Below are positions 23,135-37,071 of a stretch of 64,000 nt of DNA, in pieces (within the stretch, counting starts at the first letter, position 1; each line of letters starts with the position of its first letter). Source of the stretch: Scortum barcoo (lineage: Eukaryota; Chordata; Actinopteri; Centrarchiformes; Terapontidae); contig CM041550.1 in assembly GCA_023238725.1 (NCBI GenBank), forward strand, positions 9,750,440 through 9,814,439, in the 5' to 3' direction. Below the pieces are notes generated by a model, which did no database searches, was not told where the DNA came from, and saw only the letters and a list, made by a program, of their open reading frames with translations. Position numbers and translations under genes: made by a program.

Positions 23135-23860
23135 GGGGTTCCACAGGGGTCAGTCCTAGGGCCACTGCTCCAAAAATTGTAGTGTACTTCCATAAAGCTG
23201 ATGGACTCACAAGAGATTAATGTTTTTAAATGGTTGAAACTGATGACGTTGAGGCAGGATATACTGACTTTTAGTCCCTTTTGCAGGTGAAGCTCCAAAA
23301 GCACTGGATCCTACAAATGCCACAATACAACTCAATAGTGTCTTTCACAGGATGCCTCCTGCCTCTGAAATGGACACTTCTTTCTACCCAAACATCCAAT
23401 TAGTCATGGAGACTACTGTTAAAGGTTTGATGTCACAAACCCAAAACACATGACATCTTCAGGGTTATCTTTTTAAACTTTGGAAAGTTCAAGTCAGAGC
23501 TACAACGCTGGATGTCATGAAACATTTCATCCCTCAGTCAGGCTACAACTAGAGAAATTGTCAACAAAATTAAATTCTCGAGGACAAACCCTTGGCCAAC
23601 AGGCAAGTGTCATTTTTGACTCAGAACTAACCTTCAAAGCTCATGTGGACTATGTCAGCAATTGCACCATTTCATTTGTTTTTCTGGGCAACACAGTGAG
23701 ATTAATGCACACTTTCACGTCAAAGCACGTTTGATGATTGTAATGCTCTCCTATCAGGTCTATCTTTCCATACAGGTGAATATAATAAGTCCAATTCAGT
23801 GTCATATTAACCAATGATGTTCTATACTGTGAAATATATGGCAGCATGCATCACGAACTT
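23135..23860 (+). mobile_element. L2-like LINE reverse transcriptase relic
   Basis: Plus-strand frame 23135-23170 reads GVPQGSVLGPLL, the RT box found before the active site. After a divergent, partly deleted stretch, the frame at 23480-23734 gives VIFDSELTFKAHVDYVS. After a frameshift, DDCNALLSGLS is read at about 23733-23765. The order (RT box, then GVIFD..L.F..HV, then DYCNALLSGLP-like) is that of teleost L2-clade elements. The YADD box and both ends are missing and several stops and shifts are present, so this is an old truncated copy opposite in strand to erbb4. Confidence 0.75.
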
Positions 23861-24126
23861 CATATTTACTATAAGGTCAACAGATGGAGCACCTCCCACA
23901 GGAATGGCTTGCAATTTTAACACTGTTAACGTGGTCCCCAAGCGAAATGGTGGTACCTATTCAAATGTAATCGCACTTTTATGTGTTTAACTATTGACCT
24001 GAAAAGAACAACTGCATTAATTCGACTACATAAAAGCGCTCACGAGAGGTTCACCAGAGAAAGCGCAGCGCTGGGATTTAACTGTCTCTGAACACACTGC
24101 GGTCAAGAGCAACCATGTGTGGGCAG

Positions 24127-24170
24127 TGTGTGTGTGATAATGTGTGTGTGTGTGTGTGTGCGTGTGTGCA
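24127..24170. repeat. Imperfect (GT)n microsatellite
   Basis: GT repeats are interrupted by ATAA and CGTGTGTGCACG. Confidence 0.9.
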
Positions 24171-27100
24171 CGTGCATGTATGTGTCTTGCATCGTTGGCT
24201 TGGTAGAAGAAAGAGACAAAATGGCAAAGGTTTGTAGTGAAAGAAACCTGGGACCAGAAGAACTAGATGGCACCATGTTGGAAGATTGAAATAAAAGTGG
24301 AACAAAGATGAAAGAGGAAGACATTAAAGATTGAATATAGCGAAAGACACAGTCATAAATGAGTGTTGTCTTCATAAGTACATATGTTCAATATGTACAG
24401 TAAGTGTCTGCCTGCGTGTTTCCAGACACGCCTGTCTGCATATCCAAGTGGGGGGACCTTAAAAGCACATGTAATTTTAACATGGCGTCTGACATTCATG
24501 CCTGAGTGGCCGTGGCGGCATGTAGCGCCACATGTGCAGCGTCACATGCGTACTGTGTGATCTTTGGTGTATTGAACTACCTCTTCCATGTCACTGCAAA
24601 ACCCACTGAATTTGAAACATTTCATTTCATTTCATTCAAATGTTAAGCTCTGTTTTTCCCTGCCTGGCAGTCGGGTGTTTGGCTGGAAAACAAGTCGTAA
24701 AGCCTCCTGTAAAGGCAGTTTAAAATAAGTGACATTGAGAATAAAAACAATGCAGCAGTGGAGCAGACATAAATCGTTTTGAGAGGGGTAAGGATTGTGG
24801 ATAAAACAGCAGCAACAAATGGAAAAGAGGGACATGAGAGAAATGGCTGTCTGAGGGGAGAGAAGAAGAAATAACTGCCTGGATGTACAGCAGTGGCTGG
24901 TCAGGGTTATAAAAATGAAGTTAGCTTGGTCAAACTGAGTAACTTGGAATATAAGAATTTCTCAAGTAATCTGATTATTGACATGAAATTTAATTTCTTA
25001 TACCTATTTATACATGAAGTACTGTTTCTTTTTATGGTGCAAAATACCACCTATTCTTACTCTACCAGTGCTTAATTTCAACCTAAAAATAAGTAAATTT
25101 AAGTAGAAATAACTACTTAATTTGATTCAAATAGATTAGATTAAAGCTATCAATAGAAAACCATTTTGTGCCAATGTCCTCTAAAACGATACATAGTTCT
25201 CCTCTTAGAAATACCATGTCCTTTTTATCCTTTGTGTCACTCTGAAGGAGAAATGTTGCTTAGATCTTTGCTGAGGTAACGTAGATGGCATGGGGGCGTC
25301 GGCCATGCCCCCCATCCCCCAAACATACGCCTCTCCTCCACCAAGATAATTGCATTCACAGGCTGCTGATTAAATTTGGCCCATCCCTCATGCAATTGTT
25401 TCCTATGAGTCTTTATGAAAAATGGCTGAGATTTAGGGATTATGGAATTATACCCGAGCAAGGCAAAGCATCTGCTTAAAGATGAGACAGGGAAAAAAAA
25501 TCACGACAGAATGGTAATGTTGGGGATGCATCCTTGCTTATTTTCAACTTAAACTGTGATAAAACCCTGGTAATCTGAGCTTTATGGATAGGGCGAAGGA
25601 GGAGGAGGAGAAAATCATATTACAATACCTTGAGATAAGACAAATCTGTGAGCAAGGAAGAAAAACAAAACCTAGAAAAACAAATGAGCAGGAAGAAAAC
25701 AAAACCTAGAAAAGGACAGAGACAAAAAAGTAAGACAGAAAAGATAAACAAGGGGACAAGCGAGTGAGTGATTAAAAAAGAGTAAAAGGACCTTCAATTG
25801 CTGCTGCTGAGGGCCACTTAGCTTATCAAGGCTGATGTGTGATCAGCCTGCCAGCTGAATTAAAATGAGCCACGCTCTCTGGAATGGGCAAAAAACAAAA
25901 CGGGGTCTGAGAGCGGCTGAGAGAAAGAGAAGGAGAGGTGGAACGACTGAGAGGAGAGAGAGCAAATCTTACCACAGGCATACCAAGTATGTTGGTTTTA
26001 GCACAGAGGAAGCTGGCCTCAGTCACTGCGTGATTTGTTAAGGCAACAACACGTCATTGAGGCCTTGTTTTTCCAGACGTACTAAGGGACATTCAGTAAC
26101 ACACTACGGGCCACGGCTCCCGCTTTGTTCACACAGCACTTGTATGCAGTTTGCATCAGCCAAGGTGGGAAAGTCTACCCAGAAGACTGTAAAGTAGATT
26201 TAAAGTGGAACTACTAAGCATTTAGAGAGCACGCACCTCTGCCAAAGCTTCACATCGTCATCTACTTTTGAAAATGCAATAACAAAGGTATGATGAGTCT
26301 TTTAGCTAGATAATGGTTAAGTTGGGGGGTTGGGGTCAGGTCTAACATGTCATAAGCCATCAATGCTGCTGAGAGAGACGCCAATAAAATTGGTGCCGAA
26401 TCTCACTCTGTGTATGGTTGTTGCAATAACAGACTATAATAAAAAACTGAATGTAACATAATCAAAGGTGGACCACCTGGTAGATGCAGTGGAAACTGAC
26501 ACTGAGCTTCAGAAAAATACAACTGATGGGAAGCAAGATCTTTTTAGCACCGCAGCAAATAAATCTACCACAGAGAGGTGGCAGGGAAGTCAGAAAACAT
26601 TTAAAAAAACAAACAAAAAATGTATTTTGTCATGGCTGGTGTCGCGTATAGTAACATCAGTCACATCTCTGTGGAGACCTGAGATGAACAGAAAAGCCCT
26701 TTTCATGTCCCATTACCCACCACTGCTCCCATCAATAGCTGCTCCACTTACCCAAGGCTTCGGCCTAAGAGGCAAAAAATAAGCATATTAATTATTAAGC
26801 TGCCGGGGGAGAAAGGGGAGGAGTCGTGGGGTTGGAGGGTAATGTGTGTGTTTATGTGTTTGTCGGCACTGAGGCAAGGTTATTAAAACTGGTTTTGGGA
26901 GCACCACTTCTTCTAAACTCATGGAATGCAACCCTCACTGATAGCTATTTAAATTGCCATTAAAATCTGTAAATCTCTGGCCAGCTGTATGAATACGAAC
27001 AGCATGCCTTGTCAGCATGGAAGATGCGTTGAAAGACCCACAAATGAACCTTTATCCTACACCTATAGTTTTTATAAAGCAATCTACAATATGTCAAAGG

Positions 27101-29459
27101 GAAAATTAATGCTGAAAATGTATTACATGGACTACAGTGATGCAAAATCAGGTAAAACAGTACAAGAACTAAGTTTACTAACCACAGTGACTGCGTAAGA
27201 GGACACACTGCTGACGGCGTGATTTCAGAACTCATTTATATTCATATTAAACACCTCACGTCCTCAACAGTGGAAATCTTTTATCAGTCAAAGTCCACAG
27301 GTGTCCATTTAGGCCTCATAACTAAGTTGATAGAAAGTGACATTTTCCTCAGTGGCTTTTGAGACCCACCGAGCTGCCAGTCAGGTCCTATATTATTTGC
27401 TTTCCCACTCATTTTGCTCCTCCTCTGAGATGAGCACTGAGCGCCTCTGACATCAAAGACCTGTCTGAAACACAGTCTGGCCTTCAGAATCAAAGTAGAA
27501 GTTGCATGTCAAGGATGTGCAGCCCCGTGCTGCCACGGTGAAGTCACGGTGACAGACAGCCAGTGACAGAAACTGAACATGACAATCACAGTGTGAGTGT
27601 TTGTTTTGTATCTGCAATCATATCTATGGCTGGCTTTTGAAAAACAGAATGATGAATAGAAAGGAGTATGTAAAGCACCCACTGGACAGACAAGAAGATT
27701 CAAACAAATAAGTTAAGAAAGGGTGAAGCCTGTCATTTATTAGTTTTACATCAGTGTGCGTCCTCTTCAGGTTGTCTGAATATTGTGCAGGGTGAAAATC
27801 AATCAGTACTGTCCAAATGTGTTCCAAAGTACATGTTTGCACTGACCAAAATTTATCTTTCTACAGAAGATTATTTTCTTTAAGCAGTAAAGTGCATCTT
27901 AAACCTTCTTGAACTAGGTGTACAGTCCAAACATAAAAAGCAACACAAAAAACATCAAATAATTGCACTGATTTATAGTTTATAGTATATATATATATAT
28001 AGTTTAATTTTTGGTAATTCCAGGTGTGTTTTTGTATCTCACTTCAGTTTCAGTGTCATTGTCTGTGGCTGTCAACATTTTCTTTTTTTTTTGTTCAGTC
28101 ATAGTAACATTTTACTCACAGTGCTAACAAAGCTGAGAAAAAAACACTACACCCATTCACACACAGGTGAGTTGCAGATCGAGTTTGTTGCATTTAAAGT
28201 CTTGTTAAAAGCCTAACTGTGTGCCGCTTGTGATTTTCTGGAAAAGCAGACACCTGAGTGGTGATACTGCAAATGCGAGGGCTCTCATCAAAGTCACCAC
28301 TGTGTTACATCATTCAGCAACAGATAGTGACATAGCAGACATTTATTTAAATCGAATTTGTATTAATGACATAAATATATATCATTTATACCTTTACATT
28401 TTAGGTTCTTTTCCAACAAATATTATACTATATAAAAACAATAAATAATAACATCACCACTACTAACATCACATTATCAAGTGTTGTGGATGTAAAAAGC
28501 CTTACTTTCAGTCAGGTTATTGAAAGGAAGTTTCAAGGGTTAAAGTGCCACAGATTAGGAGATTCTCCAGTAAAATTCAGAGATTTGCTTAATCCTATGA
28601 ATTTAAAGCGCTCTTATTTTGAAAATTAGAGCAAGTATATATTCCAGTCTAATTCCCTCTTTTTAACTATTTCTCAGGACATAATGACAGTTTTAACGAA
28701 TTTCACTATATGTGATTTTTAAATAAGTTACCTCCTTCTACTTTAATGTCAATCTAAAGCCTTCTCTAGATGTTGATAAAAAAATATCACAGTGTTATCA
28801 TGTCTTATCCAACATTTTAGCTTCTCCTCTCAAGGTAAGCTCAGACAATCAATAGTATTTTAATGAACAAATAAGTGAATCGTTGTTCTGAAAGGGAACG
28901 TACAGGTAGCTGTGGAAATGCTAGCTGAGCACCAACGGCAGAGGGAGAGATATTCTGTTCAAACAGTCACGGTTTGGATATGACAACTGGATTTACTGAG
29001 GAGAGCTGGTCTGTCGCACGAGCAGAGAGAGATGGACTCCGAGTGTGAAGTAAACTCTGCTTTCTCCGCTATCCTCCACACCTGTAACCATGGTAACTGT
29101 ACACAATGAAGATGGGAACAGCTGGAGCCTCAGATGATCAAAATTAAAACATGCGTGTCAAAAAATAGAATTCAATATCTACAAAAATTCCTGCACAGTT
29201 CAGTTGGCTCAGAGACACGTGGCAATTTAAATAGAGCGACTGAATCCTCAGCACACTTTTGGAGACATATTCAGGCTCATTTTGTCTCTCGTTCCTTGCC
29301 GAAACAACAGGGTAGAAGTCAGACGAGAATATCAACCAAATGAACAGCGTCCTATTGGTCTCTGAGTCAGTGTTACATCTACATCTACATCATCTTAGCC
29401 TGATCTAAGCCTTAGCCCGGGGGGATGGAAATGTTGGAGAAAGGGAGAACAGGACTGTG

Positions 29460-29720
29460 TTTTGATTATTAATTGGCATTAAAATTCCTTCCACACCCAC
29501 TTTAACTTTTAATGAGGTGAAAGTCGACTCTCTCGCTTCCACCGGGCCGTAGAGGTTCGGTTTGGAAGGGAAATTGGTAATAAAGGGTATATGTGGGTAT
29601 CGGCGAGTTGGGATATATTTCTAGCGGACGAAAGGTGAGACAGAGGTGGAGGCTCGGGCTGGACAATATTTCTAATCAGTGGGGACAGTTAGAGTCTGCC
29701 TGGGCCGGAAAAATCACAGG
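29460..29720. promoter_or_regulatory. Candidate conserved non-coding island in intron 3
   Basis: A repeat-free stretch starts with ATTATTAATTGGCATTAAAA and is followed by CpG-containing sequence, unlike the neighbouring AT-rich DNA. This is a composition-based suggestion only. Confidence 0.2.
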
Positions 29721-30279
29721 CTTAGGCGATATAAATTATTTACTGGGAAAAAAAGATGCATTCTACACATGTGAGCAGTGCTGTGCTGATGCATTTACAC
29801 ACTTTCATGCATAAAAAAATAATAGAGACATAAATAGAGGGTACTGCTGTTTCTTTTACACCTAAAGCTGAAAAACACATCTGACTAACAACTTTGATTC
29901 AAATCTAAAACACTCGTTTGTTCGAGCATCCACCATTGCATGGCGTCAACTAAGTGGAAAACAAATCTGTACATGAGAGACTCAGTCCTTCACTGATGGA
30001 AATAATGATGAAAACTGGACTGAGTTTCAGTCAGCCTTCCACTTTTCCATTTATTTTATTTCTAATGTTTTAAATCAAATAAAATCATGAAATTTAGAGT
30101 TTCTAAAGGCCTCTTTTACCTTTTATCTAAACTGTACTTACAGTCTCTGGCACCTTACATCAGCAAAAGGTTAAGATTCAGGGTTATAGTAATGGTTCCC
30201 TTAATGGCTGTTTAAACTTTGTCAAGTCTCCTAACAGGTATATGGGAATGGGGAGCCTGGTTTGATACAAGGGAACTGT

Positions 30280-30284
<5 letters not shown>

Positions 30285-30318
<34 letters not shown>
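30285..30318. repeat. (CA)n microsatellite
   Basis: Uninterrupted CA repeat of about 16 units in intron 3. Confidence 0.97.
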
Positions 30319-30319
<1 letters not shown>

Positions 30320-33300
30320 TTTTAATTGGCAAAGATCTATTTTGTATTATTATTTCTCCTTTCCCATAGCAGGTTGTGGTGTTGTTGTTGTCCATTAGTA
30401 TCTCATAAAGCCCAGTTATTTTCTGCTTATGAAATCTCAAATATTATTGGAGATAATAATATATAACAAAAGCCTTAAAAAAAAAAAAAAGCAAAACTGC
30501 ACCCTTGGAGCCGCACTGTGAGTGACATATGCGCTAGCTAGCCCTGGAGCAAAAATAATCCGGGGAATTGGCTAGGTTATATTTCATGGTTGAATAAAGT
30601 AAAGATTAAAAAAATTAGAAATTATGGAGGATATGCTTCTTGATTTGCGACCTGGGAAAATTGTGGCTGTCATGGGCAGAATTAGACAAGGGTATGGAAA
30701 AACTAAGCATTTAACCGAATGCGTGTAAATTAACGCTATCCTGCCGTGTTAGCTTTGTTCAGCTATGGTGGAAAAAAAAATAAACAAAATGGATAAAAGA
30801 AACTTTTCTAAGAAATTCATCCCTCTTATTCCCCTGGCATAAAATCCCAACCATTGGCTCTAGCAGTCTCGCTATCTCTGTCACACAGTGGTATTACAGA
30901 GCAATCAATTAACACCAACCACCACTGATGGCCCGTTCCAGACTTCAATTTAACATGTGCCTCCTCACGATCCACATTAGGAGCTCACAAATGTGACAAT
31001 ATGAATGTCGTCCTTCAAAAAGAAAGTCCCTCTTGCCCCCTTCCTGGAGCGGTGAAATATTGAGTGTGACACGGGAGTAATTGCATGGGAAGTAATCAAT
31101 TAGACACACAATTGAAGGAGACCTGAGGTCTGCGGGCTGCCAGGCAAGAGGCTCGACTGAATTCTGGTGACGTGCACTGAACCAATCTTGCCTGCCTCCT
31201 GTGGCTGAATTGCTCTTTCTTCTCCGAGTAGTTAGACGGCGAATGGAAGTCTCGGGGATCAGAAGACGGCAGCAATTTTATACCCGCCCTCTCAGCAGTC
31301 CCTTGTCTGGGGAAAGACACTGACTCAAATCGTCCCTTTCACCTTGCCCCATCTCATCCCCTCCCTGCCTCCCTTGTGCCCCGCCATCACAAGGCGCTGA
31401 GCAGGACACGCTGGGCAGACGACGGTGCGCGTTTGCTGAGATTTCTCCACCGAACAACTGCGGCAGGCTTTGGAGAACACAGAGAGCCTCGAGTGCTCAA
31501 AGGGGTGTTGCACGCGGTACAAAATGGTACAAACATTACATTGCACGCGTGTGTGTGAACGGCATCAATGTGACAAATCAAGACAGCCAGCAGAAATGTG
31601 ATGAGGGACACAGAGCCAAAGAAAGAGGGATAAAGAGATGGAAGAAAGACAGCAAATGGGATAGATAAAGAGAGAGCAGATGGGCCATGAAGGAGTGGAT
31701 AACGCCTTGGCGTAAAACACAGGCTTGTGTACATGCATGAGACGAGAGAGGATCATTCAGCAGATGGGGCCTCAGATTGGATGCTTCATTTTGGACAGAC
31801 GCAGTGCAGGCGTAGGGTGGTTAGAAAAATGAATCAACAACACTAAACAAATCTGAAAAAAAAAAACAAAAAAGATACTGGATGAAATAAGGGAGGGTGC
31901 GGGGGGGTTGGGGGGTGGCAGGAAAATGTGTTAAATCAGAAAGCTCATCTGTGTTGTGCTCCTTATTGAGGCTGTTATTACTTTGCCAGGGAAGCAGGCT
32001 GTAATTACCATGTGAAAGCACAGAGGCTGCCCGGGGTTCATGAGAATCCAGACGGAAGTGCTGGAAATGTTTGCCTAAGCAGGAAGGAAGACACTGCGGG
32101 TCAGCATGCATCAAAATTAAGATTACAAACTTTGAAAATGTCAGCAAGCGGCTCTATTTAACCTTTTTCTTTCTTGACTACTGGAGTAAAGGTATGAAAA
32201 ACGACTTATTTGAAGCTTCTCTTTGCAATCAGGAGGCTCAATTGTTCATAAAAATCCTAAAAACATGCGTAACCATTTAGGGACCATCTTTTTGTCTTAG
32301 GACGGAAGGTGAGTCCTCAAAATGTCACTTTTTAAACCAATTTTTATCCCCATAAAGTGATATCAAACAAACAACACATCTAAACTTTCCACACTTAAGC
32401 AAAAAAAAGCATCTTTTCCATTTCTTATTCACTTCTATACACCCCCGTGCGCACACCACCATCCCTCAACTTTTCCCGGCTCGACTGTGCCTTTTATTTC
32501 ATATTCATGAGGATAACTTAGCTAAGCTTGATTGAAAGGTGCATCGGAGGGAGTCCTATCCCTGCTCAGCCAGAGACCTCCTCCGCCCCATCCTCCAGTC
32601 CCCTCAAATCCAGAGAGTCCATTCTCAGTTTGCAGAGAGTGCACCAGAAAAATCAATAAGTGCAATGCTACAATATACTAGCCACAAATTAATTTCATCC
32701 TAAGGCAATTTCAGTCACAAGTAGAAATGCGGGTGGGTTTCAGCACTGAAGGGGTCTTTTACTGTGCCTTCTCTCGATTAGCCCCTTATGTAGTTAATAA
32801 CTTTTATCCTCTTATATATGTTGCTTATGGATTATATCGATCATTTTACATCTCTCCCGGGAGCTGTTGGCAGGAGGAACGGTGGGCCAATATGACAGCG
32901 ACATCAAAGGCCGTGTAATGAATGAGACAGCTAGCCTCAGACTCGCTAAAGCACTTGAAGGAAGGGAAGAGTTTTGATCTGCGCCGCTTGATGTACAGGA
33001 GAGGATCTACCCCGATGGTTCGAGCTTTTTATCCGTCCTCAGAAGTGCGTTGCAGAATGGTGACAACTGCAACAGAACAAACTGGGACACAAGTGACTTG
33101 TTTCTTCCCCTCCGAGCGAGAGTTTGCTTAACTGTCAGGACCATCTGTGCGAAAAGCAGTGATATGATGGACCCTTCAAGACAAGTTTCTTGTTGTAAAG
33201 AGATAACTTGGTGGTTCAAGGTCTTTACAAGTTCAACATTTTGGACCTGATCCTAAGCAGTCCCTTCAAATAAACACACCCAATGGAAAAAATAGGGTCG

Positions 33301-36300
33301 CTCGTCTGAAATAGACTCAAGGATAATTAGGCCTAATCTAAAATGCGGTCAAATTGAGTGGACCAACACTAGGGTCGGCACGATGCACCACCAATTAAGG
33401 AGCCGGCACGGCCAAAAAGAGGAGCTACATGTCACAATTCACACTCGGTTTTTGCCTGAAAAGACACATTTTTCTTTATCAACGGGGAAGACACAGCACA
33501 TGACTGCAGCTGATAGTGAGACGGCTTGCATTCACTCAGATATTTGATTATGTCGACACAGACACGAGAACCTGAGAATAAGTGCAAGACCGTACCTGAA
33601 TACAATTAAACTGCATATAATTTACACCTGATTTGGTTCCTGAGTCAGGCCTTGCATACTCGTAACCAAAGGGAGCACTGGAAACCTCGAGCAGGTGCGT
33701 TGTAATACCGGCAAAACGCCTTCACATGAAAGAATACAAATATCTCGTTATGGGACTCATTATGAGAGATTCTGTTCTATTCTACTTGTTAGCAAGAACC
33801 AAAAATGCTGGGGTGAAACTCAAACAGTCAGAGTTATGAAGTAGAGCAGATTCAGGCCATGGCTGTTGTGCATAACTTCCCCTCCACTTCATGGCTCGAG
33901 GCCACGGATGGCACATCAAACAGCAGCTTCTCACAGAGTCCAGCCCCGGCTCCCTCAGCGCTGGCTTCAACTTGGCACCACAATCGAGAAGACCGGCTTG
34001 GCAAAAAAAAAAAAAGCTGCTGGTGGTGCTGGACAAATGCAGTTCCCTGACTGTGTCTCAACGTGCGAGAAAGAATACAAGATGGAAGACAGCACACAAG
34101 CACATACTGCTGGTCCACATACACTCGTGGTTGGATGTGTTTTTTGTTTTTTTTTTCCCGACTCTGGGGTATCACAGGGAAGGAAGAGTTGAGGAGAACA
34201 ATGAGAGACAACTGAATTATTTAGAAAGAGGGTTTGGAAGCAGCAGAGACGCAAGCTTAGAGCCATGCTTTTTTCTCACAAATCTAAATAAATTTGAGTC
34301 AGAGAATAAATTGTAATCTCTCAATACAGAAAGAACATTTAAATTGCGGTGCAAACTGAAGACTGAAGTTTTCCTCATGTTGCCTCTGAGTCTCCTTGAC
34401 ATATTTTTCATCATGCTTATGTATGACATATTTTCATGCATTTATCCAATATCGCTCTGAAAGCATCACCGGATGGAAACCGGCTTCAGTGTACCGTCTG
34501 TGTGTGTCACCAGTCTAGTCTGATTTTACTGGGAGCTCGCCCCCATAGAGAAATAAGCAGCAAAAGTCATTTCAAAGCACATTTTCACTGACACTCCCCA
34601 TCAACGCGGACATGCATGGCACTTTGGGGTGCTATCTAAGAAATCATTCAAGTCTCATTTCTTATGCTTCCCTAGGTGTAAAAATAATGAGGAAAATAAT
34701 TCATGTTGTGATTGCACTGGTGGGCAAAAGAATGGGGAAAAAAAACATAGCAGTGTTTGCACCACGGGACTAAACTGACCAGGACTTACTAAAAACACTC
34801 CTACTTAATGATATTCAGCCAAAAAGATAGAGAAATTGATTCTATCTTCATTTTCACTCCGAAGATTTGTGAGGTTGTATTTAGCATCAAAATGATTAAA
34901 TAATACCTCTGATCTTGTGTTGTGCACATCATGAGCTGGCCCTGGCCCTGGCATGCCCCACTTAGCCCTGTATTGGAAAAGCTCTACATCTCTTCTGCAT
35001 GTCAAGAGCTTCATTCCTTACTGATCTCAGGTCAGGGCGCCTGAAGGGAGCCTAGCAGTGTGAGGATGCATTGTTCATAAAGATGCACCGCCACCCACGC
35101 AACGTTTTCCTACTTAGCACTCTATTTATCAGCAATCACGTTCGCTGTCTTCTCCAACTTCTGAGGAAACAGACTTGGGTCGATTGCGAAGTGGCTTGTA
35201 AATCAGACAAGGATTTTTTCGTGTGAGCGGGAGCGACGGGTGGAAATAACAGAAGAGATAAAGTCTTTTCACAAGATATTGCGAGTCAGCATCACATCCC
35301 TCAGTGTGAGAGGGTTAATTGCGATAACAGCACCAGCCGGGTACTTCGGAAGAGAGGCAGACGGTCTGCATATTCCCATCTTGCGTGAAGGTGATAGAAG
35401 CCAGTAAACAAGTAACAGCAAATTGGCCAGCTTATTAATTCAGCTGTGCCACATCCCCTTCAACCAGCGTTTTACTGTAATTGTGTTTTGGTGAAAGATT
35501 TTCAGAAAACAGCCCCCTAAATCACCTGTTATGCCATTTGTGAGATATTTTCACAAAGACACTAGGTAAAATCCTTGCCAGCTTACTCTTAGATCAAGGT
35601 GAAAAAACTATTACTACTATTACCTGCCGCTGGGCTGCATCAGAGATAAACAAACTTGTGCTGGGCAGAGCAACTACTGATTAACAAGGTGATTATCTCA
35701 CCAAGGGAATGTGATTGCAGTTGAATTCAGCTGTCAGACCCTTTTTTTTTTTTTTAATCATTAAACCCAAGAATAGCCATTTGAAACGAGGTAATGAGGT
35801 GAATAATGAAGCTTCAGGTGAGAATCTGTTAAGCATTGATTTGATCCACCTTTTAGCTGTTAGCTGCATAATTGGAAAAAAAAAAAAAAAGAAACAGAAA
35901 AAAAAAGGAAAAAATATCAGTAAAAATATCATTTGACCTCCTGGTCCCATTTCATTATGCCCATATATGGTATATGGATTGCTACCATTTGCTAAAACTG
36001 CTTCCGATTAAGCTCTAAAGTGATATTACACACAAGCTTTGGAGCAGATTGCTGGGCAGGGTGCTTCACTGTAAATGTAAAGCCCATGCCTTTATTGTTT
36101 AGGTGTCTGACATTGACACCAATTAGCTAAAGTTTCTGAATGATATTCACTGGAAAATTTAGACTTAGGAGTAACTGAATCTCATCAACCTTTTAAAGTA
36201 TTTTATCAGGTTTCTTAACCCAAAAATGACTCCCATCTTCTGCAATATTTAAGAGAGCTGCAGAGCTGTCCTAAAATGTTAGCAGTTCCCAGCAGGTGGT

Positions 36301-36544
36301 GAATGAAAAGATAAACATGCACACACACTCCAGGAGGCATGGGAATCTAAGATGTTAAATGTTTGATCTCAGATAAAAGCAAAGCTCTTTCAAAGATTGG
36401 ACTCAGAGTGGACACACAGTGAAGGTGCACCATCAGCATTGACAATAGGTAACTTGTTTACGGTTTGCTTGAAAGGCACTCATGAGATTCGCAAAAACCT
36501 GCGACAAGTGAATGGTGAATGGGAGAATGAATTTCCTCGCTTAC

Positions 36545-36731
36545 CTGTGAGGTTTTTCAGACCCAGCTGACGCAGGCCGAAGTTTCCATCGCGTCTGTAG
36601 TTGAGGAAGATTGCGAGGGAGTACCGGTCCTCGTACAGCTTGGTTCCTCGGATGATCCTCAAGTTCTCCAGAGGAAGGTAGTCGAACTGGTTCAGGGCCA
36701 CCAACACGTAGCCTGTCACTTCTCGGATCGA
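36545..36731 (-). CDS. erbb4: erbb4 coding exon 3 (receptor L domain I)
   Basis: The minus strand encodes 62 codons plus one base of the next codon. They begin SIREVTGYVLVALNQF and end GLKNLT, and I recognise them as ErbB4 L domain I. ErbB4 is a single-pass receptor tyrosine kinase for neuregulins, and this segment builds part of the ligand-binding beta-helix outside the cell. The acceptor is CCACAG before TCG (AG at 36733-36732), after a pyrimidine-rich run. The donor is CAG|GTAAGC (GT at 36544-36543). The 187-bp length and phases (0 in, 1 out) equal those I recall for human ERBB4 exon 3. The motif LYEDRYSLAIFLNY separates it from EGFR and ErbB3. The terminal N-L-T is a potential glycosylation sequon. 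Whether this is erbb4a or erbb4b cannot be decided here. Splicing into exon 4 restores a Glu codon (G|AG). Confidence 0.96.
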
Positions 36732-37010
36732 CTGTGGACAGAGAAAGGGCGGGAGGTGTTAACTGTGCATAAAATTGCTGCAGAAATAAAAACACTTGAG
36801 GAAGCTAATCAGTACGACAATTTAGTGAGTATGCTTGTACAAGGGTAAAAGGAAATTTGTTAAACTGTAGTGCCCGCTAGCAGGCCTTGAGGATGCCATA
36901 GTCATGTTTTTCCAGGCATAAATAGTTTTGGGTTTAGCCAACAATGTTCTCAGCCAACAACACACCACTGTATATAACATACAAGCACAAGATGTTTTAC
37001 AATGCATATT

Positions 37011-37071
37011 GATGGCAAGGATAAAAACACTCTCTTTAATGAGTAAAGAGAGTGTTTTTATCTTCGCCATC
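37011..37071 (-). repeat. Near-perfect hairpin, 28-bp arms and 5-nt loop
   Basis: The arms 37011-37038 and 37044-37071 differ at two positions: one A-C mismatch and, in the plus-strand RNA, one G-U wobble. The loop is ATGAG. An outer match (CAAGCAC at 36982-36988 with GTGCTTG at 37075-37081) could extend the stem across an asymmetric bulge. It lies 280 nt upstream of the erbb4 exon 3 acceptor. A miRNA precursor is possible, but the loop is very short. A fold-back or MITE relic is the main alternative. Confidence 0.8.

Noticed and set aside
25658..25716. Imperfect repeat of AACAAAACCTAGAAAA
   Set aside because: Two short copies in purine-rich sequence; likely local slippage or duplication with no further structure.
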